DNA of 64,000 nucleotides from Sodaliphilus pleomorphus (GCF_009676955.1 NZ_CP045696.1:620001-684000), one strand, 5' to 3'. Positions 27,658-37,791 are shown, counted from the stretch's first letter. Translations and numbers: made by a program. Notes: generated by a model from the letters alone, not told the origin.

Positions 27658-29841
27658 TCACTTCTTGAGATTCTGGTCGAAGAAATTCATCACCTTGCGA
27701 TACAGCGGCAGTCGCACGTCGCAGCCATTGATGCTGTGATTCATGTTGGTCCACACGTGCATGTCGAAGTCCACATTCTCGCTCTCGAGCTTGGAGATGT
27801 ACTGCATCTCGTTGACGATGTGCACATTGTCGTCGGCGCTGCCAAACATGATGAGCACGCGTCCCTTGAGCTTGTCGGTGGCCTCGAGCGGCGAGCCGTT
27901 CTTGTAGCCCTCGGGGTTGAGCTGCGGGGTGCGCATGTAGCGCTCGGTATAGATCGTGTCGTAGTACTTCCACGAGGTGACGGGGGCAATGGCCACACCG
28001 CACTTGTAGTGGCTGCCCGGCGTGGACATAGCCATGAGCGTCATGAAGCCGCCATAGCTCCAGCCCCACATGCCTATGCGATCCTTGTCGACATAGGGCA
28101 GGCTGGCCATGTAGTCGCTGGCGGCAATCTGGTCGATGCACTCGTAGTGGCCCAGGCGCTGGTACACCACGTGCTCAAAGTCCCAGCCGCGGCCTCCAGT
28201 GCCACGGCCGTCGACGCAGGCCACGATATAGCCCTGCATGGCGGCATACTCCTCCCAGTCGAGGGCCCAGCGGTTGAGCACCAGCTGCGAGCCCGGGCCG
28301 CTGTACTGCACCATGATGACGGGATACTTCTTGGCAGGGTCGAAGTCGGCCGGCTTCAGCATGAAGCCGTTGAGCGTGACGCCATTCTTGCTGAAGCTGA
28401 AGAACTCGCGCTTGGGCACCGCCTTCTGGGTGTACTTGAGGGCATAGTCGCTGTTGGTTTCCAGGTTGCGCACCTTCTTGCCGGCTGCATTGCCAATGCT
28501 GTACTGTGTGGGCGTGTGGGCGTCGCTATAGGTGAGCAGGTAGTAGCTGTAGTCGCTGCCAAAGCGCACGCTGCTTGTGCCCTCGGGCTTGGTGAGGGCG
28601 TGCTCGCGGCCGTCCTTGTCGATAAACTTCACCTGGCGGTTGAGCGGGCCAGCCGTGGTCTGGTAGTAGAAGCGCTGGCGCTTCTCGTCGTAGCCATAAT
28701 AGCTGGTCACATCCTCGTTGCCGTGGGTGAACTGCACTTGCTTGGACCCGTCGATTTCGCACCAGTAGAGCTGCATGTGTCCCGACTTGTTGCTGGGAAT
28801 CACAAACCAGTGGTCGTAGTAGGCCACCTGGTTGGCCATCTCGCTGTCGATCCAGTAGTCGCTGGTCTCGTGATAGGCCTCTTTCACCTCGTTGCTGGCT
28901 GGGTTCACCGCATAGATGTGGAAGTCGTTCTGCAAGCGGTTGAGGGTGCTCACCATGAGCTTAGAGTTGTCGCGGGCATAGGCGATGTGGGGGATGTAGT
29001 CGTCGGGGGCGACGGGCACAGCCAGCTGCCCAAGGCGGGCAGTCTCGACATCGTAGGCCATCACGCTCACCACCGAGTTTTTCTCGCCGGCCACAGGATA
29101 CTTGTAGTCGTAGCGGCCAGGGTAGAGCTCATAGTCGTCGTTGGGACTGCAAGTGCCCTGGTACAGGGTCATCGAGTACATGGGCACCTGGCTCTCGTCG
29201 AATCGCAGGAAAGCCAGCGTACGGCTGTCGGGCGACCAGGCCATGGCGTTCAAGATGCCGAACTCCTCCTGATACACCCAGTCGGGCACGCCGTTGATCA
29301 CGTGGTTTTTCACCCCGTCGGTTGTCACAGTGGCCGTTTGGCCGTTGTCCAGGTTCTTGATATAGATGTTGTTGTCTTTCACATAGGCCACACGCCGCGC
29401 ATCGGGCGAGAAGGTGGCAATTTCCTCGCCGCCAGCATCGGAGAGCTTGCTGAGCCGCTGACGCTTGGTGTCGTACACATAGTAGTCGGCGCTGAAAGAG
29501 TGGCGGTAGATCATGTGCACGTCTTTCCACAGCAGTATCTTGCTCTCGTCGGCACTCATCTTGTAGCCTTCCCAGGCAGCTGTGCCCTCGCTGGCAAGCG
29601 ACTGTGGCTCGAGCACGGCCGTCGACCGCTCGCCGGTGGCGTAGTCGAGTTTGAGTATCTGGGTGCCGTCGGCACTCTGCTGGTAGTAGTAGCGGCCGTC
29701 GAGGGCCGGTTGCGTGTCAGGGATTCCACTGGGGCGGCTCTGCGAGAGCACAAAGTCGGCCAGGTCAAGCGTCTGTGCGTTGCCCAGCGCTGTGCCAGCA
29801 GCCGCCAGGGCGATAATGAGTGAAGATTTTATTGCGTTCAT
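27658..29841 (-). CDS. Dipeptidyl peptidase IV (S9 family serine peptidase)
   Basis: Releases N-terminal X-Pro (or X-Ala) dipeptides from oligopeptides; expected in the periplasm or at the envelope. The 727-residue protein has a signal peptide (about 1-23, ending GNAQ), an N-terminal beta-propeller region (about 40-480) and an alpha/beta-hydrolase domain. The nucleophile is Ser595 in GWSYGGF, the acid is in ADDNVH near residue 671, and the His is His702 in MNHSI. Length and motifs fit bacterial DPP4. Confidence 0.92.
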   Translation of the reverse strand: MNAIKSSLIIALAAAGTALGNAQTLDLADFVLSQSRPSGIPDTQPALDGRYYYQQSADGTQILKLDYATGERSTAVLEPQSLASEGTAAWEGYKMSADESKILLWKDVHMIYRHSFSADYYVYDTKRQRLSKLSDAGGEEIATFSPDARRVAYVKDNNIYIKNLDNGQTATVTTDGVKNHVINGVPDWVYQEEFGILNAMAWSPDSRTLAFLRFDESQVPMYSMTLYQGTCSPNDDYELYPGRYDYKYPVAGEKNSVVSVMAYDVETARLGQLAVPVAPDDYIPHIAYARDNSKLMVSTLNRLQNDFHIYAVNPASNEVKEAYHETSDYWIDSEMANQVAYYDHWFVIPSNKSGHMQLYWCEIDGSKQVQFTHGNEDVTSYYGYDEKRQRFYYQTTAGPLNRQVKFIDKDGREHALTKPEGTSSVRFGSDYSYYLLTYSDAHTPTQYSIGNAAGKKVRNLETNSDYALKYTQKAVPKREFFSFSKNGVTLNGFMLKPADFDPAKKYPVIMVQYSGPGSQLVLNRWALDWEEYAAMQGYIVACVDGRGTGGRGWDFEHVVYQRLGHYECIDQIAASDYMASLPYVDKDRIGMWGWSYGGFMTLMAMSTPGSHYKCGVAIAPVTSWKYYDTIYTERYMRTPQLNPEGYKNGSPLEATDKLKGRVLIMFGSADDNVHIVNEMQYISKLESENVDFDMHVWTNMNHSINGCDVRLPLYRKVMNFFDQNLKK

Positions 29842-29958
29842 CTATGGGTTTGTATAAACGTGATTTTGTTTTCTTTATGATTAAACTTGCATGTGTATTA
29901 ATCGGGCCACGTGGCCACGCTGCATGGGCTGCATGCACCGCGGCACACTCGGCAGTCA

Positions 29959-29966
29959 CAAAGTTA
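29959..29966 (-). promoter_or_regulatory. Putative -7 element for the DPP4 gene
   Basis: TAACTTTG (minus strand) fits TAnnTTTG and would give a leader of about 118 bases. It is back to back with the tandem repeats that serve the menaquinone operon. Confidence 0.4.
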
Positions 29967-30025
29967 CAACTTTTTTTTGCACGCTTTGCGTTTCTTGCAA
30001 GATATTTGCTTCAAGCAGCACGGTG

Positions 30026-30279
30026 ATTTTTAATAAATCACGCGGCGTCTCGGGAATGTCAAAACTCAAAAGCTGGGCTTTTGGTTTTGCATTTCGCTCG
30101 ACTTGCAGTAATTTTTAATAAATCACGCGGCGTCTCGGGAATGTCAAAACTCAAAAGCGGGCTTTTGGTTTTGCATTTCGCTCGACTTGCAGTAATTTTG
30201 AATAAATCACGCTTCGTCTCGGGAATGCCAAAACTCAAAAGCTGGGCTTTTGGTTTTGCATTTCGCTCGACTTGCAGTA
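30026..30279 (+). repeat. Three tandem copies of a hairpin-promoter repeat upstream of the menaquinone operon
   Basis: Copies at 30026-30110, 30111-30194 and 30195-30279 (85, 84 and 85 bases), almost identical. Each contains a hairpin: CAAAAC and CAAAAGC pair with GCTTTTG and GTTTTG around a short loop with one bulged base. Each ends in TTGCAGTA, so that with the next bases it makes TAATTTTK. The flanking words (AATAAATCACG, TCTCGGG, GCATTTCGCTCG) are shared with the repeats at 24811-24958, while the hairpin arms differ. Confidence 0.88.
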
Positions 30280-30285
30280 ATTTTG
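30255..30285 (+). promoter_or_regulatory. Promoter of the menaquinone operon, at the end of the tandem repeat
   Basis: TTTG (30255-30258), 19 bases, then TAATTTTG (30278-30285). The middle repeat copy has the same exact promoter (30170-30200); in the first copy the last base is T, which breaks the consensus. The operon may therefore have two or more tandem promoters. Confidence 0.7.
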
Positions 30286-30316
30286 TGTGCTGAGTGAAAA
30301 CAAATGCACAATTATT

Positions 30317-30730
30317 ATGGACTTGACCGAAGTGAAGAAGAAAATGCAAGGTGTCGAGAGCCTGGCCACCACACTGGGGCTTGAATTCATCTCCACCCCC
30401 GACCCCGACACGCTTGAGGCAACCATGCAGGTAACTCCAGCCGTGAGCCAGCCCTTCGGGTTTCTCAACGGCGGCACCTCGCTGGCCATTGCCGAGAATG
30501 TGGCTGGCGTGGGCAGCTATGCCTTGTGTCCCGACCGCGTGCCACTGGGGCTGAACGTGAGTGCCAACCACCTGCTGCCTGTGCCCGTGGGAGAGCGTGT
30601 GAGGGCAAAGGCCCGCATCCTGCACAAGGGCCACACGATGCACGTGTGGAACATCGACATCAAGAACAAAGACGACGAGACCATCTCGACAGCCCGCGTG
30701 ACCAACTACCTCATTCCGTTGCAGCACTGA
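30317..30730 (+). CDS. menI: Hotdog-fold thioesterase, probable DHNA-CoA hydrolase
   Basis: A 137-residue PaaI/YdiI-type hotdog thioesterase. The conserved active-site loop is seen as GFLNGGTSLAIAENVAG (about 45-61), and the C-terminal strands as THARV-like ISTARVTNYLI. As first gene of a menaquinone operon, its likely role is hydrolysis of 1,4-dihydroxy-2-naphthoyl-CoA, the step after MenB. Family membership comes from the motif; the substrate is inferred from context. The start MDLTEV is chosen because an upstream in-frame Met lacks support. menF starts 1 base after its stop. Confidence 0.75.
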   Translation: MDLTEVKKKMQGVESLATTLGLEFISTPDPDTLEATMQVTPAVSQPFGFLNGGTSLAIAENVAGVGSYALCPDRVPLGLNVSANHLLPVPVGERVRAKARILHKGHTMHVWNIDIKNKDDETISTARVTNYLIPLQH

Positions 30731-30731
30731 C

Positions 30732-31760
30732 ATGGCCAGCTTTGCACTATACCGCCTCCCCGACCACGACCACGTGACCCGCATCGCCAGTCACAACGAG
30801 CCGCGGGCTCTGTCGTCGTGCAAGGAGCTGAGCGGGCAACAAGGCTTTGCCGTGGCTCCTTTCACGATAGCTGCCAGCGAGCCCTTGCTGCTCATCAAGC
30901 CCGACGAGGTGAAGAGCTACCTGCTGCCTGCCGCTGCACAGCCCCAGCCGCCCGTGCTCGAGCCGGGCGCCCTTGCCGGGGGCGGGGATGGGCGCGAGGC
31001 CTATCACCGCGACTTTGAGCGGTTTCACGAAAAGCTCACGAGCGGCGAATTTCAAAAGATCGTGCTGGCAAGGCAGATGAGAGTGGCCACCTCGGCGCCA
31101 GTAAAGGCCACCCAACTCTTCTACCGAGCCTGCAATCTCTATCCGCACCAAATGGTGACACTGGTGCACACCGCAACCTGCGGCACCTGGCTCATGGCCA
31201 CGCCCGAGGTCATGCTGAGCGGCAGCGGCGGCTGCTGGCACACGGTGGCGCTGGCAGGCACCATGAAGGGCTGCGACGAGCATGCAGCCTGGAGTGTGAA
31301 AAACATAAGAGAACAGCGCCTTGTGGCCACCTATGTGCACCATTACCTCGCCCGCTATGCCAGCAACATCGAGCAACGCGGCCCCATGACCGCCCGTGCC
31401 GGAGCCCTGCTGCACCTCAAGAGTACCTTCGACTTCACGCTCGAGAGCGACGAGCTGCTGGGCCCGCTGCTCGACAGCCTGTACCCCACTCCTGCCGTGT
31501 GCGGCCTGCCCAAGCAAGCCACGCGCGACTTCATCGCCGCCCACGAGACGACAGCCCGCAGCTACTACAGCGGCTTTGCCGGTCCGCTGGGCATCGATGG
31601 CGCCACCCACCTCTATGTGTCGCTGCGCTGCATGCGCATTGACCACACGGCGTGCACCCTCTATGCCGGCGGGGGAATCTTGAGCGACAGCGTGGAGCAA
31701 CAAGAGTGGGAAGAAACACAGGCCAAGATGGGAACCATGCTGCGACTGCTCACGACCTGA
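30732..31760 (+). CDS. menF: Isochorismate synthase
   Basis: Converts chorismate to isochorismate, the first committed step of menaquinone synthesis. The 342-residue product has a poorly conserved N-terminal third. The chorismate-binding fold follows: EFQKIVLARQ near residue 108, LAGTMKGC near 172, a conserved STFDFTLES, and the terminal YAGGGILSDS loop. It is shorter than enteric MenF (about 430), mainly in the N-terminal part. It starts right after menI and is 57 bases ahead of menD. Confidence 0.88.
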   Translation: MASFALYRLPDHDHVTRIASHNEPRALSSCKELSGQQGFAVAPFTIAASEPLLLIKPDEVKSYLLPAAAQPQPPVLEPGALAGGGDGREAYHRDFERFHEKLTSGEFQKIVLARQMRVATSAPVKATQLFYRACNLYPHQMVTLVHTATCGTWLMATPEVMLSGSGGCWHTVALAGTMKGCDEHAAWSVKNIREQRLVATYVHHYLARYASNIEQRGPMTARAGALLHLKSTFDFTLESDELLGPLLDSLYPTPAVCGLPKQATRDFIAAHETTARSYYSGFAGPLGIDGATHLYVSLRCMRIDHTACTLYAGGGILSDSVEQQEWEETQAKMGTMLRLLTT

Positions 31761-31817
31761 CCATTGAATTGGCCATTAATATATTAAGGAATAACGACAA
31801 CAATTTCAACACCACTC

Positions 31818-33479
31818 ATGTATTGCAACAAGGATAATGTGAACCAGCTCACCGCCCTGCTCGTGGCCCACGGCATAAGGCACGCCGTGGTGTGCCCTGG
31901 CTCGCGCAACGGCGCCATCGTGCACAACCTGAATGCGTGCCCTGGCATCACGTGCCATGCCGTGACCGACGAGCGCAGCGCCGCCTTCTACGCCCTGGGG
32001 CTGGCACAGGCCACACAGGCGCCAGTGGTTGTGTGCGTGACATCGGGCACTGCCCTGCTCAACACAGCCCCTGCAGTGGCCGAGGCCACCTTTCAGCACC
32101 ACGGCATCGTCGTGATTTCGGCCGACCGTCCCAGTGCCTGGATAGGCCAGCTCGACGGGCAGACAATGCCCCAGCCCGGGGCATTGGGCACCTTTGTGGC
32201 CCGGTGCGTGAATCTGCCCGAGCCACACGACGCCCTGACCCGCTGGGAGTGCAACCGCCTCGTGAACGAAGCCCTCATCACAGCCTGGAAGCAAGACCGG
32301 CCCAGTGTGCACATCAATGTGCCCATAAGCGAACCCCTCTTTGAGTTCACCACGCCCGAGCTGCCAGCCGAGCGCGCAATCACCTGCACCGAGTCGCACA
32401 CGGCCTCTTGCAGTGCCATGGCCAGCGACTATGCCCAGGCTCGCAAGCCCATGATCGTGATAGGCCAACTCGACGGGCACTGCAACGGGCTGCAAGACAG
32501 CATCGCGCGCATTGCCCGGCAGGCTGTGGTGCTGAGCGAGCCCTTGAGCCCCACAGGGCAGCCCTCGCACTGCGACGAGGTGCTGCACGCCGTGGGGGCC
32601 GACGAGGCCTACATGCCCGACTTTGTGCTCTATGCCGGCGGCACAATTGTGAGCAAGCGATTAAAAAAATTTTTGCGGCTGGCCAGCAGTGCCGCCATGT
32701 GGGAGCTGGACGAGAGTGTGCACGACACCTTCATGCACCTCAAGGGCGTGGTCGACTGCGACCTGGCCACAGCCCTCGACTGGCTGCACAATGCCCGCCA
32801 GGCGTCGCTTCAGGCAGGTGAAAATGCCTACGTCACACGCTGGCACCATGCCCTGGACGTTGCCCGTGACCATGCAGCCACATTCGAGCCACAATACTCA
32901 CAGTTGCGGGCCGTGCAACTGCTCGAGCGCGAGCTCGACATGCAGCAGGGCTGGCACTGCCACTATGCCAACTCCACGGCCGTGCGTCTGGCCGGCATCT
33001 ACGCCCGTCACTACGTGTGGTGCAACCGCGGCATCAACGGCATCGACGGCAGCACGTCGACAGCGGCAGGCTATGCAGCCGCCACCCCCCATAGAGTGAT
33101 GCTTGTGACCGGCGACCTGAGCTTTTTCTACGACCAGAACGCGTTGTGGAACCAGGACCTGCGCGGCAACCTGCGCATCATGCTGCTCAACAACGGCATG
33201 GGCGGCATCTTCAACCAGCTCAAGGGCCTCGACAAGAGCCCGGCCCGCGACACAATGATTGCCGGCAGCCACCACACCAGCGCCCAGGGTCTGTGCCAAG
33301 CCTGCCGCGTGAGCTACCTGGCCGCCCGCAACGAGCAAGAGCTCGAAACCGGCCTACAAGAGCTCACAGCGGCTACAAGCGACCGTCCCATCGTGCTCGA
33401 AGTGTTTACCCGCCCCGAGGCCGATGCCGAGGAGTATAAAAGATACTACAGCACGCTGCACATCGAAAGCGGCCGATGA
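31818..33479 (+). CDS. menD: SEPHCHC synthase (2-succinyl-5-enolpyruvyl-6-hydroxy-3-cyclohexene-1-carboxylate synthase)
   Basis: A thiamine-diphosphate enzyme that joins isochorismate with the succinyl unit from 2-oxoglutarate. The 553-residue protein has the N-terminal pyrimidine-binding domain ([13 protein letters not shown] near residue 54, CPGSRNGA near 29), a middle domain, and a C-terminal diphosphate/Mg-binding domain with [13 protein letters not shown]. The length fits MenD. The stop overlaps a possible upstream menB start by 4 bases (ATGA at 33476). Confidence 0.93.
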   Translation: MYCNKDNVNQLTALLVAHGIRHAVVCPGSRNGAIVHNLNACPGITCHAVTDERSAAFYALGLAQATQAPVVVCVTSGTALLNTAPAVAEATFQHHGIVVISADRPSAWIGQLDGQTMPQPGALGTFVARCVNLPEPHDALTRWECNRLVNEALITAWKQDRPSVHINVPISEPLFEFTTPELPAERAITCTESHTASCSAMASDYAQARKPMIVIGQLDGHCNGLQDSIARIARQAVVLSEPLSPTGQPSHCDEVLHAVGADEAYMPDFVLYAGGTIVSKRLKKFLRLASSAAMWELDESVHDTFMHLKGVVDCDLATALDWLHNARQASLQAGENAYVTRWHHALDVARDHAATFEPQYSQLRAVQLLERELDMQQGWHCHYANSTAVRLAGIYARHYVWCNRGINGIDGSTSTAAGYAAATPHRVMLVTGDLSFFYDQNALWNQDLRGNLRIMLLNNGMGGIFNQLKGLDKSPARDTMIAGSHHTSAQGLCQACRVSYLAARNEQELETGLQELTAATSDRPIVLEVFTRPEADAEEYKRYYSTLHIESGR

Positions 33480-33520
33480 AAACAGAGAATAAAAACAACA
33501 CTACAATATCACACAACATT

Positions 33521-34348
33521 ATGGCAAAAAGAGAATGGAAAAAGATTGAAGACTTCGACTTCAAGGAAATCTTGTTTGAAGAATACGACGGCATTGCCAA
33601 GATCACCATCAACCGGCCGCGCTACCGCAACGCCTTCACCCCACTCACCACGTGGGAGATGAGCCAGGCCTTTGCCTGGTGCCGCGAGGCCCAGCGCATA
33701 GGCGTGGTGCTGCTCACCGGCGCTGGCGACAAAGCCTTCTGCAGCGGGGGCGACATGCACGTGAAAGGCCGCGGGGGCTATGTGGGCAGCGATGGCGTGC
33801 CACGCCTCAATGTGCTCGACGTGCAGATGCAGATACGCCGTCTGCCCAAGCCCGTGATAGCCATGGTGAACGGCTACGCCATAGGTGGCGGCCACGTGCT
33901 GCACCTGGTGTGCGACCTCACCATCGCCAGCGAGAATGCCATCTTTGGGCAAACGGGGCCCAAGGTGGGCTCGTTCGACGCCGGCTTCGGGTCGAGCTAC
34001 CTGGCCCGCATCGTGGGTCAGAAGAAAGCCCGCGAGATATGGTTCTTGTGCCGCCAGTACACAGCTCGCGAGGCCGAGCAGATGGGTATGGTCAACAAGG
34101 TGGTGCCCCTCGACCAGCTCGAGGACACCTGCGTGGAGTGGGCCCAGACCATGATGCAGCGTTCGCCCCTGGCCCTGCGCATGATCAAGGCCGGCCTCAA
34201 CGCCGAGCTCGACGGTCAGGCAGGCATCCAGGAGCTGGCAGGCGATGCCACCATGCTCTACTACTTCCTCGACGAGGCCCAGGAAGGCGGCAAGGCCTTT
34301 TTGGAAAAACGCAAACCCGACTTTAAAAAATATCCCAAACTGCCTTGA
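33521..34348 (+). CDS. menB: 1,4-dihydroxy-2-naphthoyl-CoA synthase
   Basis: A crotonase-fold enzyme that closes the second ring, turning o-succinylbenzoyl-CoA into DHNA-CoA. The 275-residue product shows [12 protein letters not shown] (oxyanion hole and substrate loop), [13 protein letters not shown], and [14 protein letters not shown]. The start [12 protein letters not shown] matches the family N-terminus. An upstream ATG at 33476 (adding 15 polar residues and overlapping the menD stop) is possible but gives an atypical Asn/Thr-rich extension. It overlaps menC by 4 bases. Confidence 0.93.
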   Translation: MAKREWKKIEDFDFKEILFEEYDGIAKITINRPRYRNAFTPLTTWEMSQAFAWCREAQRIGVVLLTGAGDKAFCSGGDMHVKGRGGYVGSDGVPRLNVLDVQMQIRRLPKPVIAMVNGYAIGGGHVLHLVCDLTIASENAIFGQTGPKVGSFDAGFGSSYLARIVGQKKAREIWFLCRQYTAREAEQMGMVNKVVPLDQLEDTCVEWAQTMMQRSPLALRMIKAGLNAELDGQAGIQELAGDATMLYYFLDEAQEGGKAFLEKRKPDFKKYPKLP

Positions 34349-35397
34349 TGAGAATAACTATCGACCAACGAACGCTGCACTTCAAGCAGCCGGCCGGCAC
34401 CTCGCGCGGCGTGTACACCACCCGCCGCTCGTGGCTGGTGACGATGAGCGACGGCGAGCACACGGGGCTGGGCGAGTGTGCACCGCTGCCCCGCTTGAGC
34501 TGCGACGACCTGCCCCACTACGGCCAGGTGCTGCGTGAGTGCTGCGACGAGGTGGCGCGCACGGGCGTCATCCCCACGCGTGACTTGAGCCGCTACCCCT
34601 CGATGCTTTTCGGCCTGGAGACAGCCATGCGCCACCTGCAAGGCGGCAACATCGACTGCGGACACGGCCGGCAGCTGCCCGTCATCTACGACACACCCTT
34701 CACCCGTGGCGAGGAAGGCATTCCCATCAACGGTCTCGTGTGGATGGGCACTCACGACGAGATGCTGGCCCGGCTCGAGGCGAAACTCAAGCAGGGCTAC
34801 GGTTGCGTGAAACTCAAGATAGGCGCCATCGACTTTGAGCGCGAGCTCGACCTCATCGCCCACATCAGAGAGCGTTTCACACCCGAGCAAGTGGAGCTGC
34901 GCGTCGACGCCAACGGCGGTTTCACCCCGGCCTGTGCCCTCAAGCGCCTCGAGGCCCTGGCCCCGTACGGCATCCACTCGATCGAGCAGCCCGTCATGGC
35001 TGGCCAGTGGCAGGTGATGGCCCGGTTGTGCCAAGACTCGCCCGTGCCCATCGCACTCGACGAGGAACTCATAGGGGTGAACACGCGAGAGCGCAAAATC
35101 GAGCTGCTCGACACCATCAAGCCCCGCTACATCATCTTGAAACCCTCGCTGCACGGCGGCATTGCCGGCACACAGGAATGGGTGCAGCTGGCCACCGAAC
35201 GCGGCACAGGCAGCTGGATAACCAGCGCCCTCGAGAGCAACGTGGGGCTCAACGCCATCGCCCAACTTGCCGCCCACATCTACGGGCCCCACATCGAAAT
35301 GCCGCAAGGACTGGGCACCGGACTGCTCTATACCGACAACATCGCGATGCCACTTGAAATAAAAGGAGACTGCCTATGGACCTCGATACATTCATAG
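34345..35397 (+). CDS. menC: o-Succinylbenzoate synthase
   Basis: An enolase-superfamily dehydratase converting SHCHC to o-succinylbenzoate. The 350-residue protein has the capping domain at the N-terminus and a barrel with CVKLKIG (catalytic Lys pair near residue 155). Metal ligands are in RVDANGG, IEQPV and LDEEL, and the second catalytic Lys is in KPSLHGG. ATGA overlap with menB and a 22-base overlap with menE indicate tight coupling. Confidence 0.9.
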   Translation: MMRITIDQRTLHFKQPAGTSRGVYTTRRSWLVTMSDGEHTGLGECAPLPRLSCDDLPHYGQVLRECCDEVARTGVIPTRDLSRYPSMLFGLETAMRHLQGGNIDCGHGRQLPVIYDTPFTRGEEGIPINGLVWMGTHDEMLARLEAKLKQGYGCVKLKIGAIDFERELDLIAHIRERFTPEQVELRVDANGGFTPACALKRLEALAPYGIHSIEQPVMAGQWQVMARLCQDSPVPIALDEELIGVNTRERKIELLDTIKPRYIILKPSLHGGIAGTQEWVQLATERGTGSWITSALESNVGLNAIAQLAAHIYGPHIEMPQGLGTGLLYTDNIAMPLEIKGDCLWTSIHS

Positions 35398-36344
35398 CCG
35401 AGTGGAACAACCCAAGCGACCGCGTGCTCGTGCACACCAGCGGCTCGACCGGCAAGCCCAAGCCCATGATGGTGGAAAAAAGGCGCATGGCCTGCAGCGC
35501 CCGCATCACGTGCCGCTTTCTGGGCCTGCAACGCGGCGACACAGCCCTGCTGTGCATGCCGCTCGACTACATTGCCGGCAAGATGGTGGTGGTGCGCAGC
35601 CTCGTGGCCGGGCTCAAGCTCATCGCCGTGCCCCCCAGCGGTCACCCGCTGGCCACAGTGAGCCAGCACATCAATTTTGCCGCCATGGTGCCCCTGCAAG
35701 TCGTCAACTCGCTGCAAGAGCCCCAGGAGCGGGCGCGGCTCGAGGCCATCGACCACCTCATCATAGGCGGCGGTGCCATCGACGACAGCCTGGCCCGCGA
35801 GCTCAAGCAGTTTCCACGGGCCGTGTGGAGCACCTACGGCATGACCGAGACCCTGTCGCACATCGCCCTGAGGCGGCTCAGCGGCCCGCAGGCCAGCCAG
35901 TGGTACACCCCCTTTGAGAGCGTGACCGTGGGGCTCGACAGCCGCGGTTGCCTCACCATCGATGCCCCGCAGGTGTGCCCTGCCCCGCTCACGACCAACG
36001 ACCGCGCCATTGTCGAGAACGGCAGGTTCAAGATACTGGGTCGCATCGACAACGTGATCGACACCGGCGGCATCAAGGTGCAAATCGAGGAGGTGGAGCA
36101 CCTGCTCAAGCCCCACTTGAAGGCCCCCTTCATCATTTCGAAGAAGAAAGACGCACGCCTGGGCGAGATGATAGTGCTGCTCACCCAGGACCCCGACACA
36201 GCCGCCGTCGAGGCCGCATGCCGGCTGGCCATAGCCAACCGCTACTGGCGCCCGCGGCGGGTGGTGCACATCGACAAGCTGCCCCTCACTGCCACCGGCA
36301 AGCCGGCACGCGCCCAGGCCGAGCGCTACTGCAACACGCTGTAG
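35376..36344 (+). CDS. menE: o-Succinylbenzoate-CoA ligase (short form)
   Basis: An ANL-superfamily adenylating enzyme that activates o-succinylbenzoate with ATP and CoA. The 322-residue protein begins almost directly at the P-loop (VHTSGSTGKPKPM, about 19-31). It has YGMTETLSH, the LGRIDNVIDTGGIKV hinge, and LTATGKPAR near the C-terminus. It lacks most of the N-terminal subdomain seen in ~450-residue MenE proteins. All ANL core motifs are present, so it is more likely a compact form than a broken gene. It is the last gene of the operon; no menH or menA is in this window. Confidence 0.85.
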   Translation: MDLDTFIAEWNNPSDRVLVHTSGSTGKPKPMMVEKRRMACSARITCRFLGLQRGDTALLCMPLDYIAGKMVVVRSLVAGLKLIAVPPSGHPLATVSQHINFAAMVPLQVVNSLQEPQERARLEAIDHLIIGGGAIDDSLARELKQFPRAVWSTYGMTETLSHIALRRLSGPQASQWYTPFESVTVGLDSRGCLTIDAPQVCPAPLTTNDRAIVENGRFKILGRIDNVIDTGGIKVQIEEVEHLLKPHLKAPFIISKKKDARLGEMIVLLTQDPDTAAVEAACRLAIANRYWRPRRVVHIDKLPLTATGKPARAQAERYCNTL

Positions 36345-36615
36345 CACCCGTGCGCACACACTGATGGCATCGCAGTGCACTGGGCGGCACCCAGGGCAGG
36401 GATGGCGCCACTGCGGTAAACGGCAATTTATATACACAACCACAAAAAAAATACTGCACCAAAACGAAGATTTCTTGCCAAAAAAGTTGCAGATTATAAA
36501 AATTTACATTTCCTTTGTAAACAAATCATAATACTTGATAGAGATTAGGTATTTTATTTATGCAAATGAGATAACACAAGATATCCTATTTTATTAACTC
36601 TTTAAACAAAACATT

Positions 36616-37791
36616 ATGAAGAAATCTTTACTTGCAATCGCTGCTCTTGCAATCGCTTTGACAGCAAGTGCCGCAACCACAATGGAGACCTCTACCCGCA
36701 GTTACACGCCCACCAATGCCAAGGTGAATGTGAACAGCCTGCGCAGCAATTCTCTTTTTGCTAAGAAAGCAAAGAAAGTGCGTGCCAAGGTTTCAAGTGC
36801 CAGCGACCTGGCAGGAACCTATATCGAGACCAACATCCCCATGGAGGGCTTCTATTCTGCAGGCACTACCACAGTGACCGCAACAGGCGACTCGATCACC
36901 TTCAAGAACTTTGCAGGCATCAGCGATAACTATTCATTCGACGTGAAAGCCAAGGTCGACGTTGCCAACGGCACCTTCACTATTCCTTCGGGCACCAAAC
37001 TGTACAAGAGCGGCTCAAGCTACGGAGACTGCCCGATGTATTGCATAAGCGTCGACGACCAAGGCAAGGTGAGTAAAACAACCGACCCCATCCAAGGCGT
37101 TATCAATGATGATGGCAGCATGGTTATCACCAGCCCGTGGGCATGCTTCATCGTCACTGGCCAATATGCCGGCTACTACTTCGGCGATCTTATGTTCCAA
37201 AGCAACTTCTTCAACAAGCCCAATGCCCGCATGACCTATAACCAAACCGGCAAGGGCGCCCAGAACGTGATGCTCTATGTCGAGCAGACCGACTCTGCAG
37301 TGATGCTGTCGAACTTTGCCGACTTTGGTTGCGTAGTTGGCCTGGCAAAGAATGCCGACTCTACAGTGGTTATTCCCAAGCAGAATGTGCTGGACCAGGG
37401 TGAACAGTATGGCACTTTCTTCACGATTGGTTACGATGCAGCAGGCCAAGACACCATCGCCAATATCAACGGTACCGGCGCTGGTCATCCCGCACAAATC
37501 AACCTGACCAATACGTGGACGATCCTGTCGACCACTGGCTACTGGATCAACCAGTGCAGCGACACCAAGATCTTCTTTGCCGACGAGAACGGCAACGTGA
37601 GCACCGACACATTCTTCACCTATCCTCATGAGCTGACTGGTGTGAAGGACGTGACTGCCCAGAAGGTTGTGGCTGGCAAGCACTATGTGAACCTGCAAGG
37701 CCAAGTGAGCAACGAGCCATTTGAGGGCGTCAACATTGTGGTCACCCGCTACACCGACGGCAGCCAGAGCGCTACCAAGATGCTGAAATAA
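36616..37791 (+). CDS. Secreted protein with type IX-like C-terminal segment
   Basis: A 391-residue exported protein. It has a signal peptide (about 1-20, ending TASA), a basic region at about 40-60, then a beta-rich body with repeated Gly/Asn/Thr turns. The C-terminus (VNLQGQVSNEPFEGVNIVV, ending SATKMLK) resembles the short 'NLQG...GVYIV' signal of type A cargo of the type IX system, common in Bacteroidales. No enzyme motif is seen. A strong terminator follows within 60 bases. The 270 bases upstream are AT-rich and probably carry its promoter, but no exact TAnnTTTG is found. Confidence 0.7.
   Translation: MKKSLLAIAALAIALTASAATTMETSTRSYTPTNAKVNVNSLRSNSLFAKKAKKVRAKVSSASDLAGTYIETNIPMEGFYSAGTTTVTATGDSITFKNFAGISDNYSFDVKAKVDVANGTFTIPSGTKLYKSGSSYGDCPMYCISVDDQGKVSKTTDPIQGVINDDGSMVITSPWACFIVTGQYAGYYFGDLMFQSNFFNKPNARMTYNQTGKGAQNVMLYVEQTDSAVMLSNFADFGCVVGLAKNADSTVVIPKQNVLDQGEQYGTFFTIGYDAAGQDTIANINGTGAGHPAQINLTNTWTILSTTGYWINQCSDTKIFFADENGNVSTDTFFTYPHELTGVKDVTAQKVVAGKHYVNLQGQVSNEPFEGVNIVVTRYTDGSQSATKMLK

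Noticed and set aside
27640..29823. Plus-strand open frame of 727 codons
   Set aside because: A mirror of the dipeptidyl peptidase gene on the other strand; no motifs and no ribosome-binding context.
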